NCBI RefSeq assembly: GCF_048159605.1
Contig: NZ_JBLREB010000001.1
Coordinates: forward strand, 62,001 to 126,000
Direction: 5' to 3'
Origin: Ectobacillus polymachus
GTDB lineage: Bacteria; Bacillota; Bacilli; Bacillales; Bacillaceae_G
DNA: 64,000 bases
The translations under genes and the position numbers were made by a program. A model generated the notes under the pieces. It did not search any database. It saw only the letters and a list, made by a program, of their open reading frames with translations, and was not told the DNA's origin. Shown here piece by piece: positions 44,406-53,517 of the stretch. Within the stretch, counting starts at the first letter, position 1, and each line of letters opens with the position of its first letter.

Positions 44406-45577
44406 ATGGCAAATATTAGGTTTGAAAATGTGAGAAAATCATACGGAGATAATGTGGTTATTGACCACTTGAATTTTGAAATTCATTCAGGTGAACGTCT
44501 CGTGTTGTTAGGTCCTTCAGGTTGTGGAAAATCAACCATTTTAAGAATGATTGCTGGTCTGGAAGATGTTACTGAAGGCGATCTTTACATGAGAAATGAG
44601 CGGGTAAATGATATTCCGCCAGGTAAGCGTAATGTTGGAATGGTTTTTCAAAATTACGCATTATATCCGCATATGACTGTTAAAGAAAATATAACGTATG
44701 CTCTTAAAGTAAAGAAGCAGCCCAAAAATGAAATTGAAAAAAGACTGGATGCAGCAGCTGAATTTCTTCAATTAAAACAGTATTATGACAGAAAGCCGAG
44801 TGAACTTTCCGGTGGTCAAAGACAAAGGGTAGCATTGGCAAGATCTGTCGTTAAGAATAGTGATTATTTTTTATTGGATGAACCACTTTCTAACTTAGAT
44901 GCTCAATTGAGAATCTCAGCTCGTACAGCACTTATGGATATTCATAATCAATTTAAACAAACCATGGTTTATGTTACGCATGATCAAATTGAGGCAATGA
45001 CGTTTGGCACTAGAATTGCCTTGTTAAATAAAGGAGTATTACAAATGCTTGATACTCCAGAAAATGTTTATCATCGTCCAGCAAATATTTTTACTGCAAA
45101 ATTTATTGGAAATCCACCTGCAAATATTTTAGAAAATGTACAATATTCAAATGGAATTCTACATATTGGAAAGCAGTCCATTAAGCTAAGTGAGGATTGG
45201 AAGCAGTATCTTGAAAAAAGTGCTTCCAATACATTCGTTTTAGGCATCCGTCCTGAACATATTCAATTAGCAAAAACACCTATTGAAGGAAGTATTCGTG
45301 CAAAAGTAAAACATTCAGAAAACCAAGGAAGTAATTTTGCCATTCATTTAGATGTAGAAGGTAAAATGTAATTGCAATCGAGGAGTTTAATGTTTTTAAA
45401 GATGGTGAAGAAGTATTCGTCAATATTACGATGGATCAAATCCATTTCTTCGACAAAGAAACAGAAAAAAATATTGGTTATCCGGAAAGTATCATTTTGA
45501 AAAAGAAAGCGGCAAGTGGAATAGAAAGTGATGTTCTTGAAAATTATCAAACTGAAAAAATTGCAGTTATCAAATAG
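44406..45577 (+). CDS. UgpC/MsmX-like ATP-binding protein, broken by a -1 frameshift
   Basis: Starts at 44406 (TAGGAGGAATAAAGA). Walker A GPSGCGKST, Q-loop VFQNYALYP, signature LSGGQRQRV, Walker B YFLLDEP and THDQIEA are intact. The frame ends early at 45371 after LDVEGKM (321 residues), but the next frame continues VIAIEEFNVFKDGEEVFVNI and on to KIAVIK with a stop at 45577. A single A lost from the AAAA run at 45363-45366 explains the break; the repaired product is about 390 residues, normal for UgpC with its TOBE domain. The truncated form lacks half of that domain. Sequencing error or real mutation cannot be told apart here. Confidence 0.85.
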
Positions 45578-45588
45578 GGGGGACAGAC

Positions 45589-46419
45589 ATGAATCAATTA
45601 TCATTTATTCAGTTATCCGATACACACTTTAGAAATAACTATCTTAATGATCCGCTGGAAGAAGTTTTTAAAGGAGTTATAAATCCAGCAGAAAATCTTG
45701 TTGCTATACTTAGAAATATTGATTTTAAAGAAATAGATTTTATTGCTATTACGGGAGATCTTGTCCATGATGGGAGCTCGGAAGACTATAAATACTTAAA
45801 AGGGCTAGTGGAAGACAATATTCCGTTTGGTTTTCCGGTATTTTATTGTTTAGGAAATCATGATGATAAACAAAACTACTATCAAGGCTTTTTTAATATC
45901 CAAAATAAATCCGATTCATTAGATTATATGGAAGAGGTTAATGGATATCGACTTATTTTCTTAGATACTTCCGTTGACGATTATCATGAGGGAGTTATAA
46001 CCGACACACAATTAGACTGGTTAGAGGAAATCTTAAAAGAAAAATCAGAAGCTGGAACACTATTATTTATGCACCATCCATTAGTCTGGAATGGTGATAA
46101 AACAACAGAAGTATCTGATCGATTATTTGATATTCTTAAGAACAGTGACATTATTAGTATTCATAGTGGACATCTCCATTACGCAGGCATTAATCAAATC
46201 GGGAAAATACCGCAATTTTCAATTGAAAGTCTTGCATTTGGTGTTCATAATTCAAAAGATATGGTGAATTATACAAGCCGAAATTCTTACAATTATTTTT
46301 CACTTCGTAACCAAGAAATCTTTTCACATCCTATTCCTGTAAATCCTCAAGAGAAGATTATTTGGGCTCTGACTCATGAAGAAAATAAAAGACATACTGC
46401 TGAACATTATGGAAAATAA
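45589..46419 (+). CDS. Calcineurin-like metallophosphoesterase (GpdQ/CpdA-like)
   Basis: 276 residues with all class III phosphodiesterase motifs in order: FIQLSDTHF (DxH), AITGDLVHDG (GD), YCLGNHDD (GNHD), FMHHPLVW (H) and SGHLHYAG (GHxH). The family is dinuclear-metal phosphodiesterases, including glycerophosphodiesterase GpdQ and cyclic nucleotide phosphodiesterase CpdA. No signal peptide, so cytosolic. GGGGGGACAGAC precedes the ATG, 11 bp after the repaired ATPase stop. Operon context with a Ugp-like importer favours cleavage of imported glycerophosphodiesters (inference). Confidence 0.88.
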   Translation: MNQLSFIQLSDTHFRNNYLNDPLEEVFKGVINPAENLVAILRNIDFKEIDFIAITGDLVHDGSSEDYKYLKGLVEDNIPFGFPVFYCLGNHDDKQNYYQGFFNIQNKSDSLDYMEEVNGYRLIFLDTSVDDYHEGVITDTQLDWLEEILKEKSEAGTLLFMHHPLVWNGDKTTEVSDRLFDILKNSDIISIHSGHLHYAGINQIGKIPQFSIESLAFGVHNSKDMVNYTSRNSYNYFSLRNQEIFSHPIPVNPQEKIIWALTHEENKRHTAEHYGK

Positions 46420-46445
46420 TTATTTGATTTTAAGGAGAATCTACA

Positions 46446-47279
46446 ATGTATCTAACAGACTATCACCATCACACTGATAATTCATTTGACTCTCAAGCAT
46501 CTATGAAATCGGTATGTGAAGCAGCGATAAAGAAAGGTATTACTGAAATCTGCTTCACCGAGCATTTCTCTGTCAATCCTATGGCGGTAACCTATGGTCA
46601 TATGGACTTTACACGATATTTTTCACAAATTGAAGAATGTCAACATGTTTTCGAAGATCGTTTGAAGATTAAAGCAGGACTTGAATTATGCGAGCCACAT
46701 TTATTACAAGAAAAATATAAAGAACAATTAGAAGGGCTTTCACTAGATTTTATCCTTGGTTCTGTACACAATATTGAAAATCAGGATATTAGATCTTTAA
46801 TGATAAATAAAGAACCAGTACCGCTTTATCAAAGATATTTTGAAGAAGTTTATCAATTAGCTTCATATGCGAATATTGATGTAATTGCTCATTTTGATTT
46901 GATGAAACGATACGCTGTTGACTTGGATTATTTAGGTAAGTATGATTTTAATCTATTTAAAGAAATATTAATCGAAATTCTAAGAAAAGCAATTAACAGA
47001 AACATTGGTATCGAGATTAATACCTCCGGATTATCTAAAAAGGCTTTAAATGAGACACTACCTTCTATGAAAGTATTAAAACTATATAAGGAGTTAGGCG
47101 GAGAAATTTTGACGATTGGTTCAGATTCTCATAAAGCCGCTACAGTAGGGTCACATTTAGAAATAGCTTTAGATATGGCTAAAGAGGCAGGTTTCCAGTA
47201 TATTTACACATTTAATAGAAGAGTACCTAAACCTATAAAAATAGATTTGTTTCCAAGTAGTACGAAACATTCCAAATAA
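46446..47279 (+). CDS. PHP-domain phosphoesterase (histidinol-phosphatase HisK-like)
   Basis: 277 residues with PHP metal-binding motifs: DYHHHTDNSFDS (HxH), CFTEHFS, GLELCEP, GSVHNIEN, IAHFDLMKR and GSDSHKAATVG. Sequence layout matches the HisK/HisJ histidinol-phosphatase family, a trinuclear-metal phosphomonoesterase. It is outside any histidine operon and ends a transport operon right after a phosphodiesterase, so a role dephosphorylating a catabolite such as a sugar or glycerol phosphate is likelier than histidine synthesis (inference). Confidence 0.85.
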   Translation: MYLTDYHHHTDNSFDSQASMKSVCEAAIKKGITEICFTEHFSVNPMAVTYGHMDFTRYFSQIEECQHVFEDRLKIKAGLELCEPHLLQEKYKEQLEGLSLDFILGSVHNIENQDIRSLMINKEPVPLYQRYFEEVYQLASYANIDVIAHFDLMKRYAVDLDYLGKYDFNLFKEILIEILRKAINRNIGIEINTSGLSKKALNETLPSMKVLKLYKELGGEILTIGSDSHKAATVGSHLEIALDMAKEAGFQYIYTFNRRVPKPIKIDLFPSSTKHSK

Positions 47280-47324
47280 AGAAGAGAATGTATTACTTCA
47301 AACAATTACCGTTTCAAATAAAAA

Positions 47325-47369
47325 CTCGGTAGTAAGAGTCCTGTACTATACAGAACTCTTACCACCGAG
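47325..47369. terminator. Long hairpin between convergent genes, recurrent element
   Basis: A 21-bp imperfect stem: CTCGGTAGTAAGAGTCCTGT plus A (47325-47345) with TACAGAACTCTTACCACCGA plus G (47349-47369), two mismatches. The right arm recurs at 39451-39465 and the left arm at 54357-54377. It probably ends the Ugp-like operon and the convergent Lin0512 gene. Confidence 0.7.
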
Positions 47370-47387
47370 AAACATCATAATCACATC

Positions 47388-47747
47388 TTAATAACCAACT
47401 TCAACCGATGCGATAACGATGTACATCATATCATTTTTATCTCCCTTTTCCTCTAGGAGAATCCCGCTCGTTGTCATCATTCCGCCGTCCATAACTTCCA
47501 CCGTTACGATTCCAAATGGTAATGTTTTTTTAACAGCTTCAATATCAAGTTTCTCTTTATCACAAGGAACTGCCAATTTTACATTTACTCTCATATTATC
47601 TCTGTTGTTTCCTGGCAGTACAGACCGAATCCCAGGCATAGAATTATAGTGAATCGCATTTTTTATAGCTCGAATGGCTGCAGTTGTAACATTTTGACCA
47701 TGAACATCGATTCCCATCCCTGTTTCAATAAACATGATTTTTTCCAT
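47388..47747 (-). CDS. Lin0512-family protein (copy 1)
   Basis: 119 residues of the Lin0512 family (function unknown): MEKIMFIETGMGIDVHGQNV, HYNSMPGIRSVLPGNNRDNM, DGGMMTTSGILLEEKGDKND. The ATG at 47747 is chosen because AAAGGAAAC precedes it on the minus strand; a frame extension to 47768 is unlikely. The fold is presumed a small ring-forming protein like its relatives, with no known activity. A near-identical copy is at 56071-56430, a fragment at 39483-39573. The 101-residue acidic protein gene lies 90 bp upstream on the same strand. Confidence 0.88.
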   Translation of the reverse strand: MEKIMFIETGMGIDVHGQNVTTAAIRAIKNAIHYNSMPGIRSVLPGNNRDNMRVNVKLAVPCDKEKLDIEAVKKTLPFGIVTVEVMDGGMMTTSGILLEEKGDKNDMMYIVIASVEVGY

Positions 47748-47837
47748 AATAGTTTCCTTTCCTTTCATTCTTTTTTCAATTTTATTTTACTCTTATCGTT
47801 TTTTCTTTGCATTTGTAATGTCGAATTCCCAAAAGGA

Positions 47838-48143
47838 TTAATCATCATAACGTATACGATCTTTACCTTCAATGATTAACTCAAGTTCTGTCAAGAAGTT
47901 AAGTTCAAGCGGTGCAGGTAAGCGTTCCGTAATTTCTTTGATTTCAATAAGATTTTCTGCCTCTTCGATTGTAGCGGGAGGTTGTTCTAAATGCTGATAC
48001 CATGCCTTTAATGCATCAATAAACTCATAAAAATGCATCTCAAATCGTTCGGCACTATCTTCACTTTCATCTTCGGAGGCTTTCTTCATCATTTCCCAAT
48101 CTTCAAGAGCAACTTCCAATTTCTTTTTAACATCATCTATCAC
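47838..48143 (-). CDS. Small acidic protein, 101 aa (copy 2 of 2)
   Basis: Paralogue of the product at 31497-31799, sharing KKKLEVALEDWEMM, ASEDESEDSAERFEMHFYEF and LPAPLELNFLTELE; the C-termini differ (GKDRIRYDD against GIDQVSFD). The start is GTG 48143 with AAGGAG 7 bp upstream, identical in both copies, and about 35 bp of leader are also alike. Soluble and helical with no recognised domain. Located just upstream of the Lin0512 gene on the same strand, so the two may be co-expressed. Confidence 0.78.
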   Translation of the reverse strand: MIDDVKKKLEVALEDWEMMKKASEDESEDSAERFEMHFYEFIDALKAWYQHLEQPPATIEEAENLIEIKEITERLPAPLELNFLTELELIIEGKDRIRYDD

Positions 48144-48551
48144 ATAATCACTCCTTGGTTTTTGGTAGTTGCGTAAACTGATAAATTGCTTGGATATATA
48201 AAATACTTCGAAATAAAGCTATATGGTTAAAAGTATACAAAAGTAAACATAGTAAGACAAAGAATCCGATTACTACTATGAAGTAATTGAGCAATTCATA
48301 AAATGGAGCGTTGACGGGATTTCTAGCTGGCTATTCACTCGTAGAGAGTCTAGATCAAATATTATCTAATAAAAGCTATATTAATTTGTGCTTCAGTACT
48401 AATGAGGAAAATGAAGGGAATTATTACTAGGTAATTAAATGGAAAAGTTTTAGCCATAATAATAAGGTGGAGACGATGCCTATTTTTTTTTTGGAAAAAG
48501 AAACACCAAGGAAAAGGTAATCCTTAAAAACTTAAAAAGGAGATGAGTGGG
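48144..48551. other. Gene-free region
   Basis: About 400 bp. The first 35 bp belong to the duplicated leader of the acidic-protein gene. No further gene, hairpin or repeat was recognised; the last bases carry AAGGAG for the small gene that follows. Confidence 0.4.
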
Positions 48552-48743
48552 ATGGCTAGAGACAAAGAAGAAGACTATCTTACAACTGCCCCCAAAAAAC
48601 AGCAAGTTATGATAAATACTGAAAATACATTCCCGGACATGAAAAATATTCCAGGCAATTCGGTTGATGAGCATAGGAGTTTGGAGGAGGCTAATGCCAT
48701 CATCGCTCAGAATGAAATCGGTCAACAAAATGAAAATCTTTAA
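48552..48743 (+). CDS. Small hypothetical protein, 63 aa
   Basis: A 63-residue hydrophilic, Asn/Gln/Glu-rich protein (MARDKEEDYLTTAPKKQQVM... ending EIGQQNENL). ATG 48552 has AAGGAG 9 bp upstream, whereas ATG 48543 would abut the ribosome site. A terminator follows 67 bp after the stop, which supports a real monocistronic gene. I recognise no family; composition recalls small spore or stress proteins of bacilli, but this is only an impression. Confidence 0.6.
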   Translation: MARDKEEDYLTTAPKKQQVMINTENTFPDMKNIPGNSVDEHRSLEEANAIIAQNEIGQQNENL

Positions 48744-48810
48744 TGCGTTGTAAACAAATGAGCTTTCACTCAAGGGCTTCATTTGACCACAAAACATGTA
48801 AATGACCTAA

Positions 48811-48838
48811 AAAAAGCCTATAAATAATAGGCTTTTTT
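48811..48838 (+). terminator. Rho-independent terminator
   Basis: AAAAAGCCTAT/ATAGGCTTTTT with an AAATA-type loop and a T-run, after the 63-residue protein gene. It could also serve the opposite direction. Confidence 0.85.
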
Positions 48839-48962
48839 AGGTATTCATACTTTTTTGTCTTGTTTGGCTTTTAATCATCACATTGATAAGTAAAACAATC
48901 ACATCAACTAGGGGACACATAATCCCAGTTCTCATGAGTTCCTTCACAAGGGAAGAAGATAA

Positions 48963-49556
48963 TTATCTCTTTAAGCCCTCAAGTATGATACGCATTATTT
49001 TTTGATTTTCCAATACAAGGTCAAAATCAATATCGGTAATGCACCAATCGAAAAGGGTTGCACGTATACACCGTGTAATTGCCTTGGTAATCTCGTTTGC
49101 TGAAAGATCCTCTTTGAATTCTCCAGCTTTTTGTCCTTCATTTATAAACGTATGAACAATCTTAAAAAGGGCTCTATTTTGATCTAAAAAATAATTATGA
49201 GTTGGCGAAGCGTTTGTATATAGGGTTCGAAACAAGCCACTCCCCCAATGATCCCTTATAAAAAGCATTTGGGATTCAGAAAAATTTAACAATTTTTCAC
49301 TAGCACTTGCATCTTTAGGGAGTGACTTAGCGATTTCTGAATAAAACTCATCGATTTCCTTAAATCTTTCATAGAAAATTTCATATTTTGAGCTAAAGTG
49401 CGTATAAAATGCACCTTTTGATGTACCGCTTAGCTTAACGATTTCATCGACAGTAATATCATCAAAGGACTTCTTGCTAAAAAGATCTAAAGCCGCTTCT
49501 AATATCTTATTTTTTGTTTGTCTTGCTTTTACTTTTCTGGGAGTTAAACCTGACAT
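48963..49556 (-). CDS. TetR/AcrR-family transcriptional regulator
   Basis: 197 residues. The TetR helix-turn-helix occupies about residues 14-60 (TKNKILEAALDLFSKKSFDD, ITVDEIVKLSGTSKGAFYTH, FSSKYEIF). The C-terminal ligand domain is variable. TAAGGAGATTTATAGC precedes the ATG on the minus strand. It is divergent from an acyl-CoA operon, and the 390-bp spacer contains CAGAC/GTCTG and repeated GACT..GGTCT sequences, so it likely controls that operon in response to an acyl-CoA or fatty-acid signal (inference). Confidence 0.9.
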   Translation of the reverse strand: MSGLTPRKVKARQTKNKILEAALDLFSKKSFDDITVDEIVKLSGTSKGAFYTHFSSKYEIFYERFKEIDEFYSEIAKSLPKDASASEKLLNFSESQMLFIRDHWGSGLFRTLYTNASPTHNYFLDQNRALFKIVHTFINEGQKAGEFKEDLSANEITKAITRCIRATLFDWCITDIDFDLVLENQKIMRIILEGLKR

Positions 49557-49772
49557 GCTATAAATCTCCTTAATCTAACTGTAATGATTTGGGTTAGTAG
49601 TCTATTAGTATGTAATTTTAACATAAATGAATCAAATGATGCGAATCAAGAAAGAAAATTTTTACAATTGGCTATGTGAAAGCTTGTTGTTGGTTTATCA
49701 ATAGAACTTTTTAAACTTATACAGTAGGAAGGGAAAAGTATTGTTGGAAAAATTATTGTTATATAGAATATA

Positions 49773-49800
49773 TTGACAATTGTAAGCGCTTAAATTAAAC
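49773..49800 (+). promoter_or_regulatory. Promoter with embedded CcpA cre site
   Basis: TTGACA (49773-49778) and TTAAAC (49795-49800) are 16 bp apart. TGTAAGCGCTTAAA (49781-49794) between them matches the cre consensus TGWAARCGYTWNCW at 13 of 14 positions, implying glucose repression of the acyl-CoA operon. Confidence 0.6.
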
Positions 49801-49944
49801 TTTAAATACAGACTAAGGTCTCGGACTGTGGTCTGCTAATAGAATAATTTTCTTCTTCAAAATGGCTAGCTAGTTTATAAGTCTACTAGTTGAAATGACA
49901 GATGTGTTAGGTGATATTTCTGATCTTTAGGAGGAAATGAAACA

Positions 49945-51123
49945 ATGGGAAAAACAGTAATTGTTAGTGCGGCAAGAACGCCTTTTGGAAAATTTGGAGG
50001 AGTTTTCAAGGAAATACAAGCTGTAGATCTAGGTGGGATCACGATTAAGGAAGCATTGGTTCGTGCCGGGATTCAAGGGGATCAGGTAGACGAAGTGATC
50101 ATGGGGATGGTTCTGCAAGGTGGTGCGAAACAAATTCCTTCGCGACAAGCAGCTAGAAAAGCGGATTTGCCTTGGGAAGTTCAGACTGAAACGATTAATA
50201 AAGTATGTGCTTCTGGTCTTCGCAGTGTCACATTAGCAGATCAGATTATACGAGCTGGAGATGCTGACGTCATTGTTGCTGGTGGAATGGAGAGCATGAG
50301 CAATGCGCCTTATATTCTGCCTAATGTACGCTTTGGTATGCGTATGGGTGATGGAAAAGCGATAGATTTAATGCTAAATGATGGGCTAACCGATGCCTAC
50401 GATGGACTACATATGGCAGTTCACGGCAGCAATGTTGCCGCCGAATATGAGATTTCACGTGAAGCGCAGGATAACTGGGCACTGCGCAGTCAGCAGCTTG
50501 CGCTTAAGGCTATAGAAACAGGTAAGTTTAACGAAGAGATCGTAGCTGTACCAGTACCGCAGCGTAAGGGTGAACCGATTCTAATTGATACAGATGAATC
50601 ACCGCGTGAAACATCCATCGAGCAACTACAAAAATTGCCACCTGTTTTCACAAAAGATGGATCGATTACTGCTGGTAATGCTCCTGGAGTAAATGACGGT
50701 GCCGGTGCGATGGTTTTGATGTCAGAGGAGAAAGCAGCACAACTGGGCAAAAAGCCACTTGCCACAATAATTGGCCATGCTGCTGTAGGACAAGAAGCGC
50801 CATATATCGCTACAACCCCGGGCCTTGCTATAAATAAGCTTTTAAAGAAAACAGGATATACGATTGATCAGATAGATTTGTTTGAAGTCAATGAAGCATT
50901 TGCTGCTGTTACGCTTACAAGTGAAAAAATTGCTAGATACGATCTTGAAAAAGTAAATGTTAATGGAGGAGCAATAGCATTCGGTCATCCGATTGGCGCC
51001 AGCGGAGCGCGTATTATCATGACATTAATTTATGAACTGCGCCGTCGCGGTGGTGGTCTCGGCATTGCAGCAATCTGCTCAGGAGCTGCACAGGGGGACG
51101 CAATTCTTGTGGAAGTACGATAG
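49945..51123 (+). CDS. Acetyl-CoA C-acetyltransferase (thiolase)
   Basis: 392 residues, full thiolase length. Nucleophile cysteine in INKVCASGLRS (Cys about 89), EVNEAFAAV, GGAIAFGHPIGASGAR (catalytic His) and CSGAAQGDA (second Cys) are all present. It catalyses condensation of two acetyl-CoA or thiolytic cleavage of 3-ketoacyl-CoA in the cytosol. TTAGGAGGAAATGA is a strong ribosome site. First gene of an operon with acyl-CoA dehydrogenase and CoA-transferase, so a degradative role is likelier. The 130 bp before the next gene hold no terminator. Confidence 0.93.
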   Translation: MGKTVIVSAARTPFGKFGGVFKEIQAVDLGGITIKEALVRAGIQGDQVDEVIMGMVLQGGAKQIPSRQAARKADLPWEVQTETINKVCASGLRSVTLADQIIRAGDADVIVAGGMESMSNAPYILPNVRFGMRMGDGKAIDLMLNDGLTDAYDGLHMAVHGSNVAAEYEISREAQDNWALRSQQLALKAIETGKFNEEIVAVPVPQRKGEPILIDTDESPRETSIEQLQKLPPVFTKDGSITAGNAPGVNDGAGAMVLMSEEKAAQLGKKPLATIIGHAAVGQEAPYIATTPGLAINKLLKKTGYTIDQIDLFEVNEAFAAVTLTSEKIARYDLEKVNVNGGAIAFGHPIGASGARIIMTLIYELRRRGGGLGIAAICSGAAQGDAILVEVR

Positions 51124-51268
51124 ATAATCAAGAAATAAGAGATTGATAATACCGCCCGTAAATATGTCAAAGCTAGCTGGTTGGAAAAATCAAGTCTTGG
51201 ATTCTACCAATATAAATAAATGAAAAAGAAGTAGAAGAAAAAGTAGACCTAGAAAGGTAGTGGAAAAT

Positions 51269-52462
51269 ATGTGTTTGGAGTTTACAGAAGAGCAAGAGAT
51301 GATGCGAAAAATGGTTCGGGATTTTGCAGAGAATGAAATTGCCCCCTTTATCGAAACAATGGAAGAGACGGACGAATATCCATTGCAGATTATCCGCAAG
51401 ATGGGTGAATACGGCCTGATGGGTATCCCAATTCCACAAGAATATGGTGGAGTAGGCGCAGACTTCACCTCCTATATCCTAACGATTAATGAGATTGCCA
51501 AGGTTAGCGCCACTGTCGGGGTAATTTTATCGGTTCACACCTCTGTTGGGACGAATCCGATTCTTTATTTTGGAACGGAAGAACAAAAGCAAAAATATAT
51601 ACCGAAACTGGCATCTGGCCAGTATATTGGAGCTTTCGCATTAACAGAGCCGAGTGCAGGTTCGGATGCAGGAAAAATACGCACTACCGCAGTGAAAAAA
51701 GGCGATAGATATATTCTAAATGGCTCCAAAATCTTTATTACGAATGGCGGGGCTGCTGATACGTATATAACGTTTGCCGTAACCAATCCTGATGCAGGGA
51801 CTCGAGGCATTTCTGCATTCATTGTTGATAAAGATACCGTGGGCTTCTCTGTAGGAAAAAAAGAAAAGAAAATGGGGTTACACGGTTCCAATACAACGGA
51901 ATTAATTTTTGAAAATGCGGAAATTCCCGCAGAAAATCTGTTAGGTCAAGAAGGAGAAGGATTTAAAATCGCCATGGCTAACCTAGATGCAGGTCGGATT
52001 GGTATCGCTGCACAAGGCCTAGGAATCGCTGAAGCAGCCTTGGATTACTCCATTCAATATGCGCAGGAACGGATTCAGTTTGGAAAGCCAATCGCGGCAA
52101 ACCAAGGGATTTCCTTTAAAATCGCCGACATGGCTACAGAGGTAGAAGCAGCTAAGCTTCTCGTGTATCAGGCGGCTAAGCTTCGCAGCCGCGGCATTGC
52201 ATGTGGAAAAGAAGCTTCTATGGCCAAGCGATATGCTACGGATACAGCCATGAAGACAACTACAGAGGCAATCCAAATTTACGGAGGCTATGGCTATACA
52301 AAGGACTATCCGGTTGAACGGTTATTCCGTGACGCAAAAATAACACAAATCTATGAAGGAACCAATGAAATTCAAAGAGTAGTCATTTCAAAATATATTT
52401 TAGAAGATAAAAAGAATGCAACGAGAGACATTTCTACGAAAAAGCAAACTACTCCAGTGTAA
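51269..52462 (+). CDS. Acyl-CoA dehydrogenase
   Basis: 397 residues. Family blocks: FTEEQEMMRKMVRDFAENEI, GAFALTEPSAGSDAGKIRTT (FAD/substrate loop), YILNGSKIFITNGGAADTYI, GRIGIAAQGLGIAEAALDYS, and at the C-terminus IQIYGGYGYTKDYPVERLFR plus IYEGTNEIQR, where the Glu of YEGT is the usual catalytic base. It oxidises short-chain acyl-CoA to enoyl-CoA with FAD and passes electrons to ETF. Start uncertain between ATG 51269 and GTG 51260 (AAAGG upstream). Confidence 0.92.
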   Translation: MCLEFTEEQEMMRKMVRDFAENEIAPFIETMEETDEYPLQIIRKMGEYGLMGIPIPQEYGGVGADFTSYILTINEIAKVSATVGVILSVHTSVGTNPILYFGTEEQKQKYIPKLASGQYIGAFALTEPSAGSDAGKIRTTAVKKGDRYILNGSKIFITNGGAADTYITFAVTNPDAGTRGISAFIVDKDTVGFSVGKKEKKMGLHGSNTTELIFENAEIPAENLLGQEGEGFKIAMANLDAGRIGIAAQGLGIAEAALDYSIQYAQERIQFGKPIAANQGISFKIADMATEVEAAKLLVYQAAKLRSRGIACGKEASMAKRYATDTAMKTTTEAIQIYGGYGYTKDYPVERLFRDAKITQIYEGTNEIQRVVISKYILEDKKNATRDISTKKQTTPV

Positions 52463-52542
52463 AATGCAACACAAATTTAGCCCCTTTGTACAGACATAAT
52501 GAGCGAAAAATACATTTGCCTACAGATAGGAGCGAAAGAAGT

Positions 52543-53517
52543 ATGAAGGATAAGCAGTGTTCTTTAAAAGAGGCAGTGCAAAGCATACCAGATGGCAGCA
52601 TGATAACTTTCAGCGGATTTACCATTTGGCGTCGTCCGATGGCTGCCATCTATGAAATGATTCGCCAAGGTAAAAAAAATCTTCATCTTATCGAGGTCAA
52701 TTCCGGAACGCATTCTGAGATGCTGATTGGTGCTGGTGCTGTATCAATCTGGGAATCGTGTTGGAGCGGCCATGAACTGTACGGAAAAGTTCCTTATTGT
52801 TTAGGTAGGAGTATTAAATCAGGAGAGGTTATTGCGGAAGATTACAGCCATCAACACATTCTTTACCGAATGCAGGCCGGAGCAACAGGAGTTCCTTACC
52901 TTCCTACATGGGCCTCACGGGGAACGGACATTTTAAACCCCGATTATGACATGCTCGGAAAAGCAGGCTTACGGGATGGACTGAACCCGCACATTCCTCG
53001 TCAAAAGTTTGCGTTTGCACAAGACCCTTTTTATGATGAAGGAGAAATCGTTCTTGTTCCTGCTGCCAAACCAGATGTATGTATCCTTCATGTGCAACAG
53101 GTAGGGGAAGAGGGAACCGTCCGGGTGAAGGGGCAGACCTTTTCCGATGAACAAGCCGCTAAGGCAGCCGATAAAGTCATTGTTCTTGCTGAAGAAATTG
53201 TTCCTGAGTCCTATCTAAGGGAGAACCCAGACAGCAACTTGCTCCCTAGTTATTTGGTTGATGCCATTGTAGAAGTTCCTTGGGGTGCCCATCCAACCGG
53301 TATTTACGGCTGTTATGATGTGGACGGTGCCTTTATTCATGAGTTTGCAACCGCTTCTAAAAATGAGTCCACCCTGGCAGCATGGCTCGATGAGTGGGTA
53401 TATGGAGTCGACAGCCATGAGGAATATTTGGATAAGCTGAATGTCTCTCGTCTTCTGGACTTGAGGGCTAACAACTATTATAAATACAGTACGCGAGCAA
53501 AAAGGGGGAGTAAGTAA
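52543..53517 (+). CDS. CoA-transferase subunit A (GctA-like)
   Basis: 324 residues from ATG 52543 (AGGAG upstream; longer frame to 52486 unsupported). Class I CoA-transferase alpha subunit: SIPDGSMITFSGFTIWRRPM, IEVNSGTHSEMLIGAGAVSI, GATGVPYLPTWASRGTDIL. The layout resembles glutaconate-type CoA-transferases. It needs the B subunit, whose ATG overlaps its stop by one base (TAATG). It activates a carboxylic acid to its CoA ester for oxidation. Substrate undetermined. Confidence 0.85.
   Translation: MKDKQCSLKEAVQSIPDGSMITFSGFTIWRRPMAAIYEMIRQGKKNLHLIEVNSGTHSEMLIGAGAVSIWESCWSGHELYGKVPYCLGRSIKSGEVIAEDYSHQHILYRMQAGATGVPYLPTWASRGTDILNPDYDMLGKAGLRDGLNPHIPRQKFAFAQDPFYDEGEIVLVPAAKPDVCILHVQQVGEEGTVRVKGQTFSDEQAAKAADKVIVLAEEIVPESYLRENPDSNLLPSYLVDAIVEVPWGAHPTGIYGCYDVDGAFIHEFATASKNESTLAAWLDEWVYGVDSHEEYLDKLNVSRLLDLRANNYYKYSTRAKRGSK

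Noticed and set aside
46446..47279. Histidine-biosynthesis histidinol phosphatase
   Set aside because: Sequence fits the HisK family, but the gene sits at the end of a transport/phosphodiesterase operon with no his genes, so the pathway assignment is not made.
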